A stretch of DNA of 64,000 nucleotides, from positions 2,227,501-2,291,500 of the forward strand of contig CP099863.1 in the NCBI GenBank assembly GCA_024134725.1. Direction: 5' to 3'. This DNA is from Bacillus sp. 1780r2a1 (GTDB taxonomy: Bacteria > Bacillota > Bacilli > Bacillales > Bacillaceae_H). Below, piece by piece: positions 32,656 to 41,485 of the stretch (its first letter is position 1; every line of letters begins with the position of its first letter). Below the pieces are notes generated by a model. The model had not been told where the DNA came from and searched no databases. It saw nothing but the letters and a program-made list of their open reading frames with translations. The position numbers and the translations under genes are program-made.

Positions 32656-33357
32656 TTATTTTTTAGCCTCATTTTTGTTTAAGAATTTTACTGAGGAAAT
32701 CAACTTGTACGCACGCTTTTTAAACGTTTCTTCTTGTGGATCACATGGCTTTGTCTTGTCTGTACAACTTGTTGAGTAAATAATTTCCAATCCCCTCCAA
32801 CCTTTATCAGGATGAACGTATGCACCATAACCATACGAACCAGTTTCCTTCATCTTAAAAGGCGCTATGTACATTACCTTTCCTTTTACATCAATTCGTT
32901 CAAACGTCATGTCTTCACCTATGTTTTTTGTTAAGAATCTTTTGGCGTATTCAATATCTGTTTCGTCATTTGATAGAATTGTATTATAATTAATTCTAAG
33001 TTCTGCTGACGATTTATCCTCATACAAAATACCGGCTAAGAATGACTCACTACTTTCACCATTTTGCTTATAACCAATCCCATCGATTCCCCCACCAGCC
33101 GGAAACAACATCTCATACTCCCCCGTTTTGGATTCAAGCGTGTAGTATCCTTTTTCCGTTTCTTTTGTCGACTTGATCATTTCTCGCGTAAATTCATCTT
33201 GAAGGGCTCTGGCATTTGGCAATTCCTCTATCGCCACTTCGCTTGGCTTTTGGTCTAGCGGCTTTGTTTTCCTTGATTGTTCGTCACTCATTTGACAGCC
33301 GCCTACGAATAGGCTACTGAGAAGTAAGGCTACAATTCCTTTTCCTTTTATGAACAT
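32656..33357 (-). CDS. Lipoprotein 4 of the paralogous row
   Basis: The 233-residue lipoprotein has lipobox FVGGC and its start at 33357 behind AGGAGGCACCAA; the ten upstream codons in frame contain the ribosome site and are not translated. It carries TEKGYYTLESKTGEYEMLFPAGG, shared with the distant copy 5, and the STSCTDKTKPCDPQEETFKK end shared with copy 2. Its own promoter lies at 33380-33450. It is the first gene of the tandem block that runs toward the toxin. Confidence 0.65.
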   Translation of the reverse strand: MFIKGKGIVALLLSSLFVGGCQMSDEQSRKTKPLDQKPSEVAIEELPNARALQDEFTREMIKSTKETEKGYYTLESKTGEYEMLFPAGGGIDGIGYKQNGESSESFLAGILYEDKSSAELRINYNTILSNDETDIEYAKRFLTKNIGEDMTFERIDVKGKVMYIAPFKMKETGSYGYGAYVHPDKGWRGLEIIYSTSCTDKTKPCDPQEETFKKRAYKLISSVKFLNKNEAKK

Positions 33358-33375
33358 TTGGTGCCTCCTTTTTTT

Positions 33376-33460
33376 CGTTCCATACATACATTGTTCTATT
33401 ATAGAAAAACTTGGTTAGTTTTTACATTAGGCTTTTTACTTAAAAATGGATTTTTTCAGT
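33376..33460 (-). promoter_or_regulatory. Promoter region of the lipoprotein 4-3-2 block
   Basis: TATAAT on the minus strand (33398-33403) with TGTAAA 17 bases upstream; the surrounding sequence duplicates 30958-31042 with a few substitutions. Confidence 0.6.
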
Positions 33461-33527
33461 CTTTTAGAACTACTTGGGTAAGGGGGATTACAGTGATTAT
33501 TTTCTTAATTTTTTTACATGAAAATAA

Positions 33528-33550
33528 GCCCATTTACATTGTAAATGAGC
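33528..33550 (-). terminator. Hairpin upstream of the lipoprotein block
   Basis: GC-C-CATTTAC and GTAAATG-A-GC flank a three-base loop, and on the minus strand TTATTTTC follows. The core CATTTACATTGTAAATG is also a perfect palindrome, so an operator role cannot be excluded. Confidence 0.5.
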
Positions 33551-33625
33551 TGCTTTGGATATGATTGGTCTACATCTTAGCAGTCTTTATCGTTCTGTTT
33601 GAAGGAATTATCCTAAAACTTCAGC

Positions 33626-33961
33626 TTACAAAATGTTTCTAAATGCATTGGGGTCTTCTATAAAGGGACAGTATGCACAGGTGTTAAAAGAGAATAGCTT
33701 TTTTTGAAGAAGCGTCTAGTTTTTCATAAAATCGTTTGGCTTCTTAATAACTTGTTGAATAGTCATCCGCTCCATGTATGATAAAAACGGGCATTTCAAT
33801 CTTGGGTGCTAATAAAGAGACATCTGATTTTGCGATTGCTCCTGATAAAGCAAAAATCCCTTTTGGTATATTAACACGTTCTTTACAAGGATCTTCGCTC
33901 CCCTTACTTTTGTATAAATCATCATTAGAAGTGACAGAACGTGAAAGCCTTGTTTTTATGC
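33626..33961 (-). pseudogene. Decayed alpha/beta-hydrolase gene fragment
   Basis: Reading leftward, the frame beginning next to the lipoprotein 5 stop gives KGIFALSGAIAKSDVSLLAPK then IEMPVFIIHGADDYSTSY, stop, EAKRFYEKLDASSKKAILF, stop. After a frame change, PFIEDPNAFRNIL follows, then a stop at 33626. This is the C-terminal third of a proline-iminopeptidase-like hydrolase with the acid motif HGADD. The N-terminal two thirds, including the nucleophile, are missing. The rest of 33388-33625 holds only the promoter and hairpin listed separately. Confidence 0.75.
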
Positions 33962-34624
33962 CTACTTCTTAAATTCCACAGATGAAAGTACTTTTTCAAC
34001 TTTCTTCATGACTTCTTGATTGCTAGGGCTACAGGGACTGAAAGACTCTCTACACTCTGTTGTGTAGATAAATTCAATTCCTCCCACATCTCTACTCGTG
34101 TCGTATATGTATGCGCCATATCCATAATAACCATTTTCTGATTGAAAAGGAGCTAAATAGAACGTATTACCATTTTTCTCAATATTTTTAAATTCATCTT
34201 CAATACCTAAATTTTTCTTAAGAAATTTCTGTGCATATTGAATGCCCGTTTCGTCGTTAGATTGTTTTTGATTAAATTGTACTTTGATTCTTGCCTGAGT
34301 TTTATCTTCATATAACACTCCAGCCATAAAAGCTTCATTTACACCTTGATTGTTAGTATAACTGCCGCTACTAATTTCCCCACCAGCCGGAAACAACATC
34401 TCATACTCACCCGTTTTGGATTCAAGCGTATAGTATCCTTTTTCCGTTTCCTGTGCGGATTTCAGCATGCTGCGCGTAAATTCATCTTGGAGTGCTCTTG
34501 CTTTTATTTGTTCTTCTGTTGTCGCTTCCGGTTGTGTTTCTTCCTGTTCGTTTACGCTTTGACAAGCTGTGAGGCTCAACGTTACTATCAGTAAAGCGGT
34601 GAATCTTTTTAAATTTAAACGCAT
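33962..34624 (-). CDS. Lipoprotein 5, divergent member of the row
   Basis: This 220-residue lipoprotein has signal MRLNLKRFTALLIVTLSLTAC with lipobox LTAC. It shares the core ALQDEFTRSMLKSAQETEKGYYTLESKTGEYEMLFPAGG, DETGIQYAQKFL and YGYGAYIY with copies 1-4 but differs in linker and C-terminus (TTECRESFSPCSPSNQE). AGGAGGTAAGG gives a clear start 22 bases after the 422-residue gene, so these two are probably co-transcribed. It is the likely ancestral or most diverged paralog. Function by analogy is surface immunity; not shown. Confidence 0.65.
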   Translation of the reverse strand: MRLNLKRFTALLIVTLSLTACQSVNEQEETQPEATTEEQIKARALQDEFTRSMLKSAQETEKGYYTLESKTGEYEMLFPAGGEISSGSYTNNQGVNEAFMAGVLYEDKTQARIKVQFNQKQSNDETGIQYAQKFLKKNLGIEDEFKNIEKNGNTFYLAPFQSENGYYGYGAYIYDTSRDVGGIEFIYTTECRESFSPCSPSNQEVMKKVEKVLSSVEFKK

Positions 34625-34646
34625 TGTATATCCTTACCTCCTGTTG

Positions 34647-35915
34647 TTACAGATCATCAAGTGAAACGACTTCTCCAGTTATAGCATTTACAGCGTAATG
34701 GCAGTCTAGCTTTCCGCAAAGAACGTACCTTCCTTGTTTGCGGTCATAAACATAACATGGCGTCAGTATCATGAAGTCGCGAAGCTTCTTTAAGGCTTGT
34801 TGTTTCGTTATTATAACTTTATCCGCTGCTCTAAATGCTAAATATAAGTCAATAAAAGACTTATTGTCCATATAGTTTAAGACTTCATATGTATTAGAAT
34901 GAATAAATAGTTTAAGTTGTCTTTTAAACACCTGTTCAGCTTCATGCTTTGCTTGTAGTTTTGCAAGCAAATAGCCCTCAGAGCGGCTTAGAGATTGTAA
35001 AACCCATTTCCCAGAATCGCTGCTATATACTTGTGCCAAAAATTGCTGAACCGCTACCACACTGTTTTTAATCTCTTTCTCCGTTATTTTTCTTAAATCA
35101 GGATGCGGTTCTTGATTTTCTATTTGATTCTGTGAAAGACTCTCTGTTGCGTTTATTTCTTTACGCTGAAACGCTTTATCAATAGCGTGGCTCCATTCAA
35201 TTATTTTATGAACGTCAACATGTGATCTTTCATCTTCGACTAATTGAAACGGTATCAGCGACAAATCGCGATTTCGTATGTATACTTCTTCAATTGCATA
35301 AGCAGGCGTCATTTTTTCCGTCTCCATATTTGGAAATTCAGCTAACTTTAGCTGCTCAGCCACAATGTGCTTCACTTGCGGTAGAGTAAGCTCATATTTT
35401 TTTGTTTCAACCGGCTCTTTCTTTGAAAAGTCTCCATTGATTGAGAAAAATATTAAATTCCCCGCTTTATCTACTTCAACTTCAATAGATCCAGATGGCG
35501 ATACGGAAACACCGTTTAGAATTTTTTTAAAGCAAATCCTCATGTCTTCACACTTATGAAATATAAAATGAGTGCCTTCTTGAAGCTCCGTTTCACTTTC
35601 AATCCAACGAGCAATAGCATGACGGTCTTCAATCCTAAATTTGACACCCTCAGCATAAGAAATCCCGCTAACAAAAATGACGCTTGTAAACTGGCCTGTA
35701 TGAAGGTTGACTTCGACAACAGCTGTCCCGTCAGGATTAAGGTCTTCATCTAACAAGTCTTTTTCATAATTCGGAAACCATTCCATTGAAAGTGTATAGA
35801 TGGTGTCTCCTAGAATAGTAGCACTGCGCCTAACGTCTGAACGATATAAATAGTAGTCTTGCAAGCCCAATTTTTCTTTTGTATGTTGAATGAGTTCATT
35901 TATTCTTGATTTCAT
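34647..35915 (-). CDS. PepSY/YcdB-like protein of unknown function
   Basis: The 422-residue protein has no signal peptide or membrane helix. It contains two repeats of a pattern with charged helices and short strands resembling YcdB/PepSY domains (YELTLPQVKHIVAEQL; KKLRDFMILTPCYVYDRKQGRYVLCGKLDCHYAVNAITGEVVSLDDL). The ending 'NAITGEVVSLDD' is typical of PepSY-like units. It appears to be the first gene of a transcript with lipoprotein 5. The family call is tentative and the function unknown. Confidence 0.45.
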   Translation of the reverse strand: MKSRINELIQHTKEKLGLQDYYLYRSDVRRSATILGDTIYTLSMEWFPNYEKDLLDEDLNPDGTAVVEVNLHTGQFTSVIFVSGISYAEGVKFRIEDRHAIARWIESETELQEGTHFIFHKCEDMRICFKKILNGVSVSPSGSIEVEVDKAGNLIFFSINGDFSKKEPVETKKYELTLPQVKHIVAEQLKLAEFPNMETEKMTPAYAIEEVYIRNRDLSLIPFQLVEDERSHVDVHKIIEWSHAIDKAFQRKEINATESLSQNQIENQEPHPDLRKITEKEIKNSVVAVQQFLAQVYSSDSGKWVLQSLSRSEGYLLAKLQAKHEAEQVFKRQLKLFIHSNTYEVLNYMDNKSFIDLYLAFRAADKVIITKQQALKKLRDFMILTPCYVYDRKQGRYVLCGKLDCHYAVNAITGEVVSLDDL

Positions 35916-36008
35916 TTGATTCTCCTTATCTCATTCCATAGTTTGGTAGATTTACCCACTATGATAAGGGAGAAACGCATTTTTTACAATTATTTTCCAC
36001 AAACACTT

Positions 36009-36893
36009 TTAGAGCTTCCCTTTCCGATAAGCAAGTGGCGTCGTTCCCATCATTTTTTTAAACTGATCAATAAAGTAGCTGGTGCTGTTAAATCCCACTT
36101 CAAAGGCTACGTCCGTAATGCTTTTTTCCTCTTGCTTTAAGAGCAGAATACTTTTTTGAATGCGATACTTCATCACGTACTGAAGCGGCGTAACGTCTAG
36201 CATCCGTTTAAAATAGCGGCAGCACTCAGATCGGCTTATTTGACCGGATGCTGCAATATCATCGAGAGTAATTTTTTCGCTATAGTTCATATGCACCCAC
36301 GTCAACATGGCTTTTATGCGCTGATTTTTCACTTCTTCTGTGTACACGTATTGCTTCTGAAAAGCGTGAACCAAGAGCTGTTTCCAAACCTTAATAAGAT
36401 TAGCCGTAATCTCAATTTCAAACAGCGGTTCTTTCGTTTGCACAAGCTTGCGAATGACAAATAAAGCTTGTTGAATAGCTCTGCTCCACTCTTTGTTTCC
36501 ATCAATCAATACATACGATAAATTGGTGGATTGAACGTAAGGCAAAACGTAAGTTGTATAGAGCTCTTGAGGTAAAAAAAGATGCGGAAGCACGTTTAAA
36601 CAAATATACACGCAGCCCGTTTTCTTGAGATCTTCTGCCATATGCAAGCAGCCGCTGTTAATAAAGAGTCCATCCCCGCTACGCAGCTTAATTTTTTCTT
36701 CGTTCACTTGAAAAACCGCTTCTCCTTTTAAAACGTAGATGAGCTGAATTTCATCGTGCCAGTGAAGCGGAATGTAACCGCTGGCGTGTTCTAGTATTGT
36801 CGTCTCATAGCAAGCAATCGGCAGCGCTCCCGTGTAGTGCTTCGTTAGCTCTTTTAAGTTTTGTTCATTGATTAAAAACTGCTTAAACTTCAT
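36009..36893 (-). CDS. AraC-family regulator (cupin plus HTH)
   Basis: From ATG 36893 (TTGAGGTGGGCT upstream) the protein has about 294 residues. The N-terminal half is a cupin sensor (IPLHWHDEIQLIYVLKGEAVFQVNEEKIKLRSGDGLFI). The C-terminal 100 residues are the double helix-turn-helix: KITLDDIAASGQISRSECCRYFKRMLDVTPLQYVMKYRI and SITDVAFEVGFNSTSYFIDQFKKMMGTTPLAYRK. A longer frame from TTG would translate through the ribosome site. It is divergent from an EamA exporter gene, which it probably controls. The ligand is unknown. Confidence 0.9.
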   Translation of the reverse strand: MKFKQFLINEQNLKELTKHYTGALPIACYETTILEHASGYIPLHWHDEIQLIYVLKGEAVFQVNEEKIKLRSGDGLFINSGCLHMAEDLKKTGCVYICLNVLPHLFLPQELYTTYVLPYVQSTNLSYVLIDGNKEWSRAIQQALFVIRKLVQTKEPLFEIEITANLIKVWKQLLVHAFQKQYVYTEEVKNQRIKAMLTWVHMNYSEKITLDDIAASGQISRSECCRYFKRMLDVTPLQYVMKYRIQKSILLLKQEEKSITDVAFEVGFNSTSYFIDQFKKMMGTTPLAYRKGKL

Positions 36894-37000
36894 AGCCCAC
36901 CTCAATATTTTTATATTTTTAAGCTCGATTTGAATATAAATACGCGTTTTTTCTCTTTATGATTATACTATCATGATATTTTGTAAAGGTAGGAAATCAA

Positions 37001-37945
37001 ATGAAATCTAATCGACGTGCTGGCTTATTATTCGTGATTGTGGGCGCAACGTTTTGGGGAATTGGAGGAACAGTAACAAAAAAGCTGTTTCAAGACTATG
37101 AAATTGACGTCAACTGGCTAGTGACCACGCGTTTATTACTAGCCGGATTGCTGCTTTTACTTTTAAGCTGCTTTGGTAAAAATCGCCGGGAAGTCCTTTT
37201 CATTTGGAAAGAAAAGCAGACGGCTCTTCAGCTCGTCACTTATAGCATATTGGGCATGCTTGGCGTGCAGTATACGTATATGGCAGCTATTCATCATGGA
37301 AATGCAGCCGTCGCAACGCTGCTTCAATATTTAGCACCCGTCATTATTATTGTATACTTGCTGTTTCGAAGACAAATGCGTTTTACTAGACAAGACGGAA
37401 CGATCCTTTTATTAGCTTTAACCGGATGCTTCTTCCTTCTTACAAACGGGTCGCTCTCAACGCTTTCTGTGCCCTATCTAGCCATCGTATGGGGACTGCT
37501 TTCTGCGGTATGCTCCGCTTTTTATACGCTGTATGCAGTTCGGCTTCTTAAACGATTTGACTCTTTGGTTGTTGTTGGATGGTCAATGGTGGTTGGCGGA
37601 GTTGCGCTTAGCTTTATTCGAGCGCCTTGGGAAGCTCATTTTGATACATTTACGTTTGCTGCGTACGGCTACTTGCTCTTTGTCATCATCTTTGGAACGA
37701 TGCTGGCGTTTTGGCTGTATATTAAAAGCTTAGATAGCCTCCCTCCAAAAGAAACAAGTTTGCTAGGAAGTCTGGAGCCTCTTGCTGCTGTATTGACAAC
37801 GGTCTTTTGGCTTCAGCAGCCGTTTGGGTTCTTTCAGTGGCTGGGAGCTGCTTGTATCTTTGGCGTTGTTTTTTTACTTACGCTTCAAAAAGCTCCTAAA
37901 GCAAAAACGCTTGAACAAGAAAATCCCCCTCTCAAAATCTCTTAA
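37001..37945 (+). CDS. EamA/DMT-family transporter
   Basis: The 314-residue protein has ten hydrophobic helices in two EamA repeats: [19 protein letters not shown] and [22 protein letters not shown] in the first half, [25 protein letters not shown] and [20 protein letters not shown] in the second. Such carriers export amino acids or related metabolites. AAAGGTAGGAAATCAA precedes the ATG. It is transcribed divergently from the AraC-type regulator, a common regulator-exporter arrangement. Substrate unknown. Confidence 0.88.
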   Translation: MKSNRRAGLLFVIVGATFWGIGGTVTKKLFQDYEIDVNWLVTTRLLLAGLLLLLLSCFGKNRREVLFIWKEKQTALQLVTYSILGMLGVQYTYMAAIHHGNAAVATLLQYLAPVIIIVYLLFRRQMRFTRQDGTILLLALTGCFFLLTNGSLSTLSVPYLAIVWGLLSAVCSAFYTLYAVRLLKRFDSLVVVGWSMVVGGVALSFIRAPWEAHFDTFTFAAYGYLLFVIIFGTMLAFWLYIKSLDSLPPKETSLLGSLEPLAAVLTTVFWLQQPFGFFQWLGAACIFGVVFLLTLQKAPKAKTLEQENPPLKIS

Positions 37946-37961
37946 ATGATGAGAGGAGGAT
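37923..37961 (+). terminator. Terminator after the EamA gene
   Basis: ATCCCCCTCTCA (37923-37934) and TGAGAGGAGGAT (37950-37961) pair with one mismatch; the 5' arm lies in the last codons and CTTTCTCT follows. Confidence 0.55.
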
Positions 37962-37974
37962 CTTTCTCTATAGT

Positions 37975-39678
37975 TTATTCAACTGGTGTTTGAACGTCTT
38001 TGGTGGTTTCAATACTTTTAATTTTAAGCTTATCTTCACCTTTTAGCTCCAAGCGATAGATTCGATTCTTTACAAACTTCGTACTGGCATCATACGAATC
38101 AGTAAACGTGTACTCTTCTGTTGCATACACCGAATACTTACCTTCACCCGTCTTTTCAACTTTACTAACAAGCAGTTGATCATTGGCAAACGACACGTTT
38201 TTTCCAGCTAAAGACGTAATATACGCTTCTAAATCACTATACACTTGCGCATCTTCATCGATATAAGGTGCCATTCCGCTAAAGTCGCCGCTGTTTAAGC
38301 TTGAAAAATAAGCGGCTTTATAAGACCCTACAAAGTTGTGAATCTCTGTTTCACTCACGTCTTTTACAGGCTTTGGTTCATTTTCTGCTGATTGCTTATC
38401 TTTTGCCTCTGCTTTTTCTGTCATAGCTGGTGCAGTATTATCATCCGTAACCCCGCGGCCAAAGCTCATATACACAACAAAAATGAGCACGATTACAAGA
38501 ACTGCCCCTACGAAAAAGGGAAACGTTCGCTTTGTTTTTTGCTGCTTTTCCAGAACCGGATAGTCGGCTGTAGCTGGAACGCTTAGCTTTTCTTCTTTCA
38601 CTTGCAAACTAGCAAAATAAGAAGGAAGAGAAGCAGCTGACATAGGTTCCGGCCCGGTAAGCATTTGTACTTCTTTAGCAACTTCAATAAATTCAGCAAT
38701 AGCTGAGCTTCGGTAAAGATCTGCTACTTGGTCGAATGCTTCAATTTCTTTTCCGTGAAAAAACGTTCGCGAAGCGTCCATAAATGATGATAACCATTTA
38801 TAGTGAGAATCCATTTCTTCGACGTAGGTTACTCTCTCGATTTGTTTTTGTAGCTGTTGTTGAGAACGCTCGCTATCGTCTATTATTTCATTAATTTCTT
38901 TTTCAATAGCCCGCAGCGCCTCGATAGCGTATGCTTTCATATCAGCTTCAAGATTCGCAAAACTGTTCTTCAAACCAGGTAAGTCGATTTCTATGAGCTG
39001 TTTATTTGCGACGATAAGACGACGAAGACTTTCATTGTACTCGTGCTGCTTCGTACGAAAACCAGTTGCTGTTTGCTTTGTCACGTACTGCTTTTTTCGG
39101 AGCTGATTCCATTCTTCAAGCAGCTCACTTTCTTGCTTTTGAACAGTTAAAACATTTTCTTTTAACCCTTCACGCTTTTGATAAACATCCATAAACGCTG
39201 GCAAATATTCTGCGCACTTCGCTTCAAGATTCGCTAGCTTGTTTGTTTGACCATATGCTGACATAACATCGAAATAACGATTGAACAAGCTGGTCATGTC
39301 AGACGATGTGTTAATGTTTGTTTCAAACAGAGTTAGTATCTCTGTATGCAGTTGTTTTAACTTCTCTACTCGGCGCAAGTTTTGACTGCGCGCTTCTAGA
39401 AAAGCTGGATACTCTGTTGAAAGCAAAGTCGTCACTAAGAACTCTAAGTTAGTCATGTCATACTGCTTGCGCTCTGCTTTTACTACTTTGTAAACCGCGT
39501 TCAGCTCTTTTGAAACCTCTAATGTAAACGCTTCTTCCGTCAGTTGATGAAGCTTGTCCTTTACATTATGTAAATGGCCTGAACGCAGCGGTTCTTTTTC
39601 GTTATATAAATTCAGCCATTTTTGCAGCATCTCATAAGCTGCTTCGTTCCATTTCATTGTGCTCATGTAGTTATTCAC
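37975..39678 (-). CDS. Membrane-anchored coiled-coil protein with C-terminal NTF2-like domain (YvbJ/TcaA-like)
   Basis: The 567-residue protein has a large helical cytoplasmic part (residues 1-340, many Glu/Lys/Gln, coiled-coil) followed by one membrane segment, FPFFVGAVLVIVLIFVVYMSF, near 385-405. A low-complexity linker rich in Ala/Glu/Lys then leads to an extracellular domain (HNFVGSYKAAYFSSLNSGDFSGMAPYIDEDAQVYSDLEAYI to KIKSIET) like the NTF2-fold end domains of TcaA/YvbJ proteins. Function is unknown; a role in envelope sensing is a guess. It is followed by another membrane coiled-coil gene on the same strand. Confidence 0.6.
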   Translation of the reverse strand: MNNYMSTMKWNEAAYEMLQKWLNLYNEKEPLRSGHLHNVKDKLHQLTEEAFTLEVSKELNAVYKVVKAERKQYDMTNLEFLVTTLLSTEYPAFLEARSQNLRRVEKLKQLHTEILTLFETNINTSSDMTSLFNRYFDVMSAYGQTNKLANLEAKCAEYLPAFMDVYQKREGLKENVLTVQKQESELLEEWNQLRKKQYVTKQTATGFRTKQHEYNESLRRLIVANKQLIEIDLPGLKNSFANLEADMKAYAIEALRAIEKEINEIIDDSERSQQQLQKQIERVTYVEEMDSHYKWLSSFMDASRTFFHGKEIEAFDQVADLYRSSAIAEFIEVAKEVQMLTGPEPMSAASLPSYFASLQVKEEKLSVPATADYPVLEKQQKTKRTFPFFVGAVLVIVLIFVVYMSFGRGVTDDNTAPAMTEKAEAKDKQSAENEPKPVKDVSETEIHNFVGSYKAAYFSSLNSGDFSGMAPYIDEDAQVYSDLEAYITSLAGKNVSFANDQLLVSKVEKTGEGKYSVYATEEYTFTDSYDASTKFVKNRIYRLELKGEDKLKIKSIETTKDVQTPVE

Positions 39679-39773
39679 CTGTTAATTCAATATTTTCTAC
39701 TATCACTATACAGGAATTTCACGAGATTTCCAGACAAAAATAGCTATACGATAATTCGCATAGCATCTCGACA

Positions 39774-40331
39774 TTAATATTCATAAGCTTTTAACTCTTC
39801 TTCAAATACCATTTGCATCGCGGTAAAATCATCTGGATGGGCCTTCATCGCATCATGCAGGTGGTTTAGCTCAAACTGTGAAGTAATTTCGTATTCTTTT
39901 AAATACTCATAGCTTTCAAGCTGTTCTTTAACCGCGTGCTCCTGCATCACTTTGTTCTTAGGGTATTTCTCTTGGGCAGCTTGATAAACCGCTTGCTCGA
40001 CTTCTTTTTCATCTAGCGAAACAATCGGATTCGTAAGCGTAGCTGAAAAAGCAGTTGGCGTATTCTGACTATTTTCTGTTTGACCTACGAGCTTATCCTC
40101 AAGTTCAGACAGCTTCATTTTTACATGTTCAAGCTGTTTTACAGCCTGATTTTTTTCTGCGAGGACTTCTTTCTTTTCTTCTGTCAGCTCAGTAACCTCT
40201 TCTTCTAGCAGTGAAATTTTTTGATAACTCGTAATAATAAGTGCAGAACAAAATAAAAAGACAATCGTTAGCGCAAGCATCAGCGCAAGAAACCACCATT
40301 TTTTATAAAGAGGTATTGGAACTGTTGACAT
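39774..40331 (-). CDS. Single-pass membrane protein with coiled coil, unknown function
   Basis: The start at ATG 40331 follows AAAGGAGGGATTTTAC; the ORF extension upstream has no ribosome site. The 185-residue product has a short cytoplasmic end, a membrane helix (WWFLALMLALTIVFLFCSALII, near residues 12-33), a coiled coil (YQKISLLEEEVTELTEEKKEVLAEKNQ) and an acidic C-terminal domain ending MQMVFEEELKAYEY. The family is not recognised. It has the same topology as the neighbouring 567-residue protein; the two may be functionally linked. Confidence 0.6.
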   Translation of the reverse strand: MSTVPIPLYKKWWFLALMLALTIVFLFCSALIITSYQKISLLEEEVTELTEEKKEVLAEKNQAVKQLEHVKMKLSELEDKLVGQTENSQNTPTAFSATLTNPIVSLDEKEVEQAVYQAAQEKYPKNKVMQEHAVKEQLESYEYLKEYEITSQFELNHLHDAMKAHPDDFTAMQMVFEEELKAYEY

Positions 40332-40416
40332 GTAAAATCCCTCCTTTATAGCTTGGCACACTCTTTTAATACCCATGTATATGCGTAAAGAAGGGATTTT
40401 ATTTATTGATAGACGG

Positions 40417-41289
40417 CTAAAACGTTTTTAATACAAACTCTTTGAAGTTCTGCACGGCTGGTGAAATATATCTTCCTTCAACCCAAGCTAGACCTATAAG
40501 ACGTTCACATTTTGGATAGCGAATAGGAATTTTCACGATATGACTTTGATCTACTCCTTTTAAATCTGGCAAAATTGATACGCCAAGACCCGCAGCAACA
40601 AGACCCGCAACCGTGTCAGCTTCTTCTCCTTCAAAAGTTACATGAGGATTCACGCCCACTTCATGTAGACACTGTTCAACTGTGACGCGTAGACTAAATC
40701 CTTTTTTCAAATGAATAAACTGCTCTTCTACTAGCTCTTCAATCGTAATAGCTTCTTTTTTAGCAAAAGCATGGTTCGTCGGCACAATCGCAAATAACTC
40801 TTCTCTCCAAAGCTCTTTCCATACTACAGGTTCTTTAATACCCATGGGAGAGATTAAGCAAATGTCTAACTCTCCTTTCTCCAGCTGTTCTAGTAGAATG
40901 TGCGTTGGGCTCTGTCGAAGTGAAAAGTTGACTTTGGGATACTTCCTTCGGAACTCCACAAGCAAATCGGGTATAAGGTTGATACTCAGCGTATGTAGAA
41001 AACCTAGAGAAACCTGTCCTTGTTCAGGGTCAAGTAAATGCTGAATTTCTTGCTTTCCTTTCTCAAATTCGTTCATCATATTTGTAACGCTTTTTAATAG
41101 AATTTCACCGTACTGATTTAAGCGAATAGATCGCCCTTGTCGTTCAAAGAGCGAAACACCGATTTCTTCTTCAAACCGAGCTAGCGACCTGCTTAAAGCA
41201 GGTTGTGTAATCGAAAGCTCCTTGGCTGCTTTTGTCATATGCTGTAAGCGTGCTAAAGTCTGGAAATATTCAAACTGCTGCCATTCCAA
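40417..41289 (-). CDS. LysR-family transcriptional regulator
   Basis: TTG at 41289, eight bases after GAGAGGTGG, gives MEWQQFEYFQTLARLQHMTKAAKELSITQPALSRSLARFEEEIGVSLFERQ, the canonical LysR winged helix at the very N-terminus. A substrate-binding domain follows (LDICLISPM, AGLVAAGLGVSILPDL). About 290 residues. It is divergent from an MFS transporter gene, which it very likely controls. The inducer is unknown. A GTG start seven codons upstream would include the ribosome site. Confidence 0.9.
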   Translation of the reverse strand: MEWQQFEYFQTLARLQHMTKAAKELSITQPALSRSLARFEEEIGVSLFERQGRSIRLNQYGEILLKSVTNMMNEFEKGKQEIQHLLDPEQGQVSLGFLHTLSINLIPDLLVEFRRKYPKVNFSLRQSPTHILLEQLEKGELDICLISPMGIKEPVVWKELWREELFAIVPTNHAFAKKEAITIEELVEEQFIHLKKGFSLRVTVEQCLHEVGVNPHVTFEGEEADTVAGLVAAGLGVSILPDLKGVDQSHIVKIPIRYPKCERLIGLAWVEGRYISPAVQNFKEFVLKTF

Positions 41290-41443
41290 CTCGTTTGCCA
41301 CCTCTCCCACTCATTACATAAATGCATCAAAATCATGATAACTATGCATTATACATTATATATCAGAAGTGATAGGATATACAGGAGAGAAATTCTCCTA
41401 TAGCTATAGAAACGAAATTAATAATCAAAAGGATGGATAAAAT

Positions 41444-41485
41444 ATGTGTGGAGAATATGATCATGAACAAGTGATGACAGTATGA
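41444..41485 (+). CDS. Possible 13-codon leader peptide coupled to the MFS gene
   Basis: ATG at 41444 follows AAAAGGATGGATAAAAT and encodes MCGEYDHEQVMTV. Its TGA (41483-41485) overlaps the MFS start codon (41482-41484) as ATGA. The MFS ATG itself has no good ribosome site, so coupling through this mini-cistron would explain its translation. Confidence 0.45.
   Translation: MCGEYDHEQVMTV

Larger units (their letters stand above)
31866..33357 (-). repeat. Tandem duplication of the lipoprotein gene, 745-bp unit
   Basis: The start codons of copies 2, 3 and 4 lie at 31867, 32612 and 33357, exactly 745 bases apart twice. The junction sequence from the start codon of one copy through the stop of the next is identical for more than 100 bases at 31860-31975 and 32605-32720. 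The middle parts of the genes differ more, as expected from duplication followed by diversification or gene conversion. Confidence 0.85.

Noticed and set aside
33778..33972. Plus-strand frame of 64 codons between lipoproteins
   Set aside because: It is the reverse complement of the decayed hydrolase, whose minus-strand reading gives recognisable protein.
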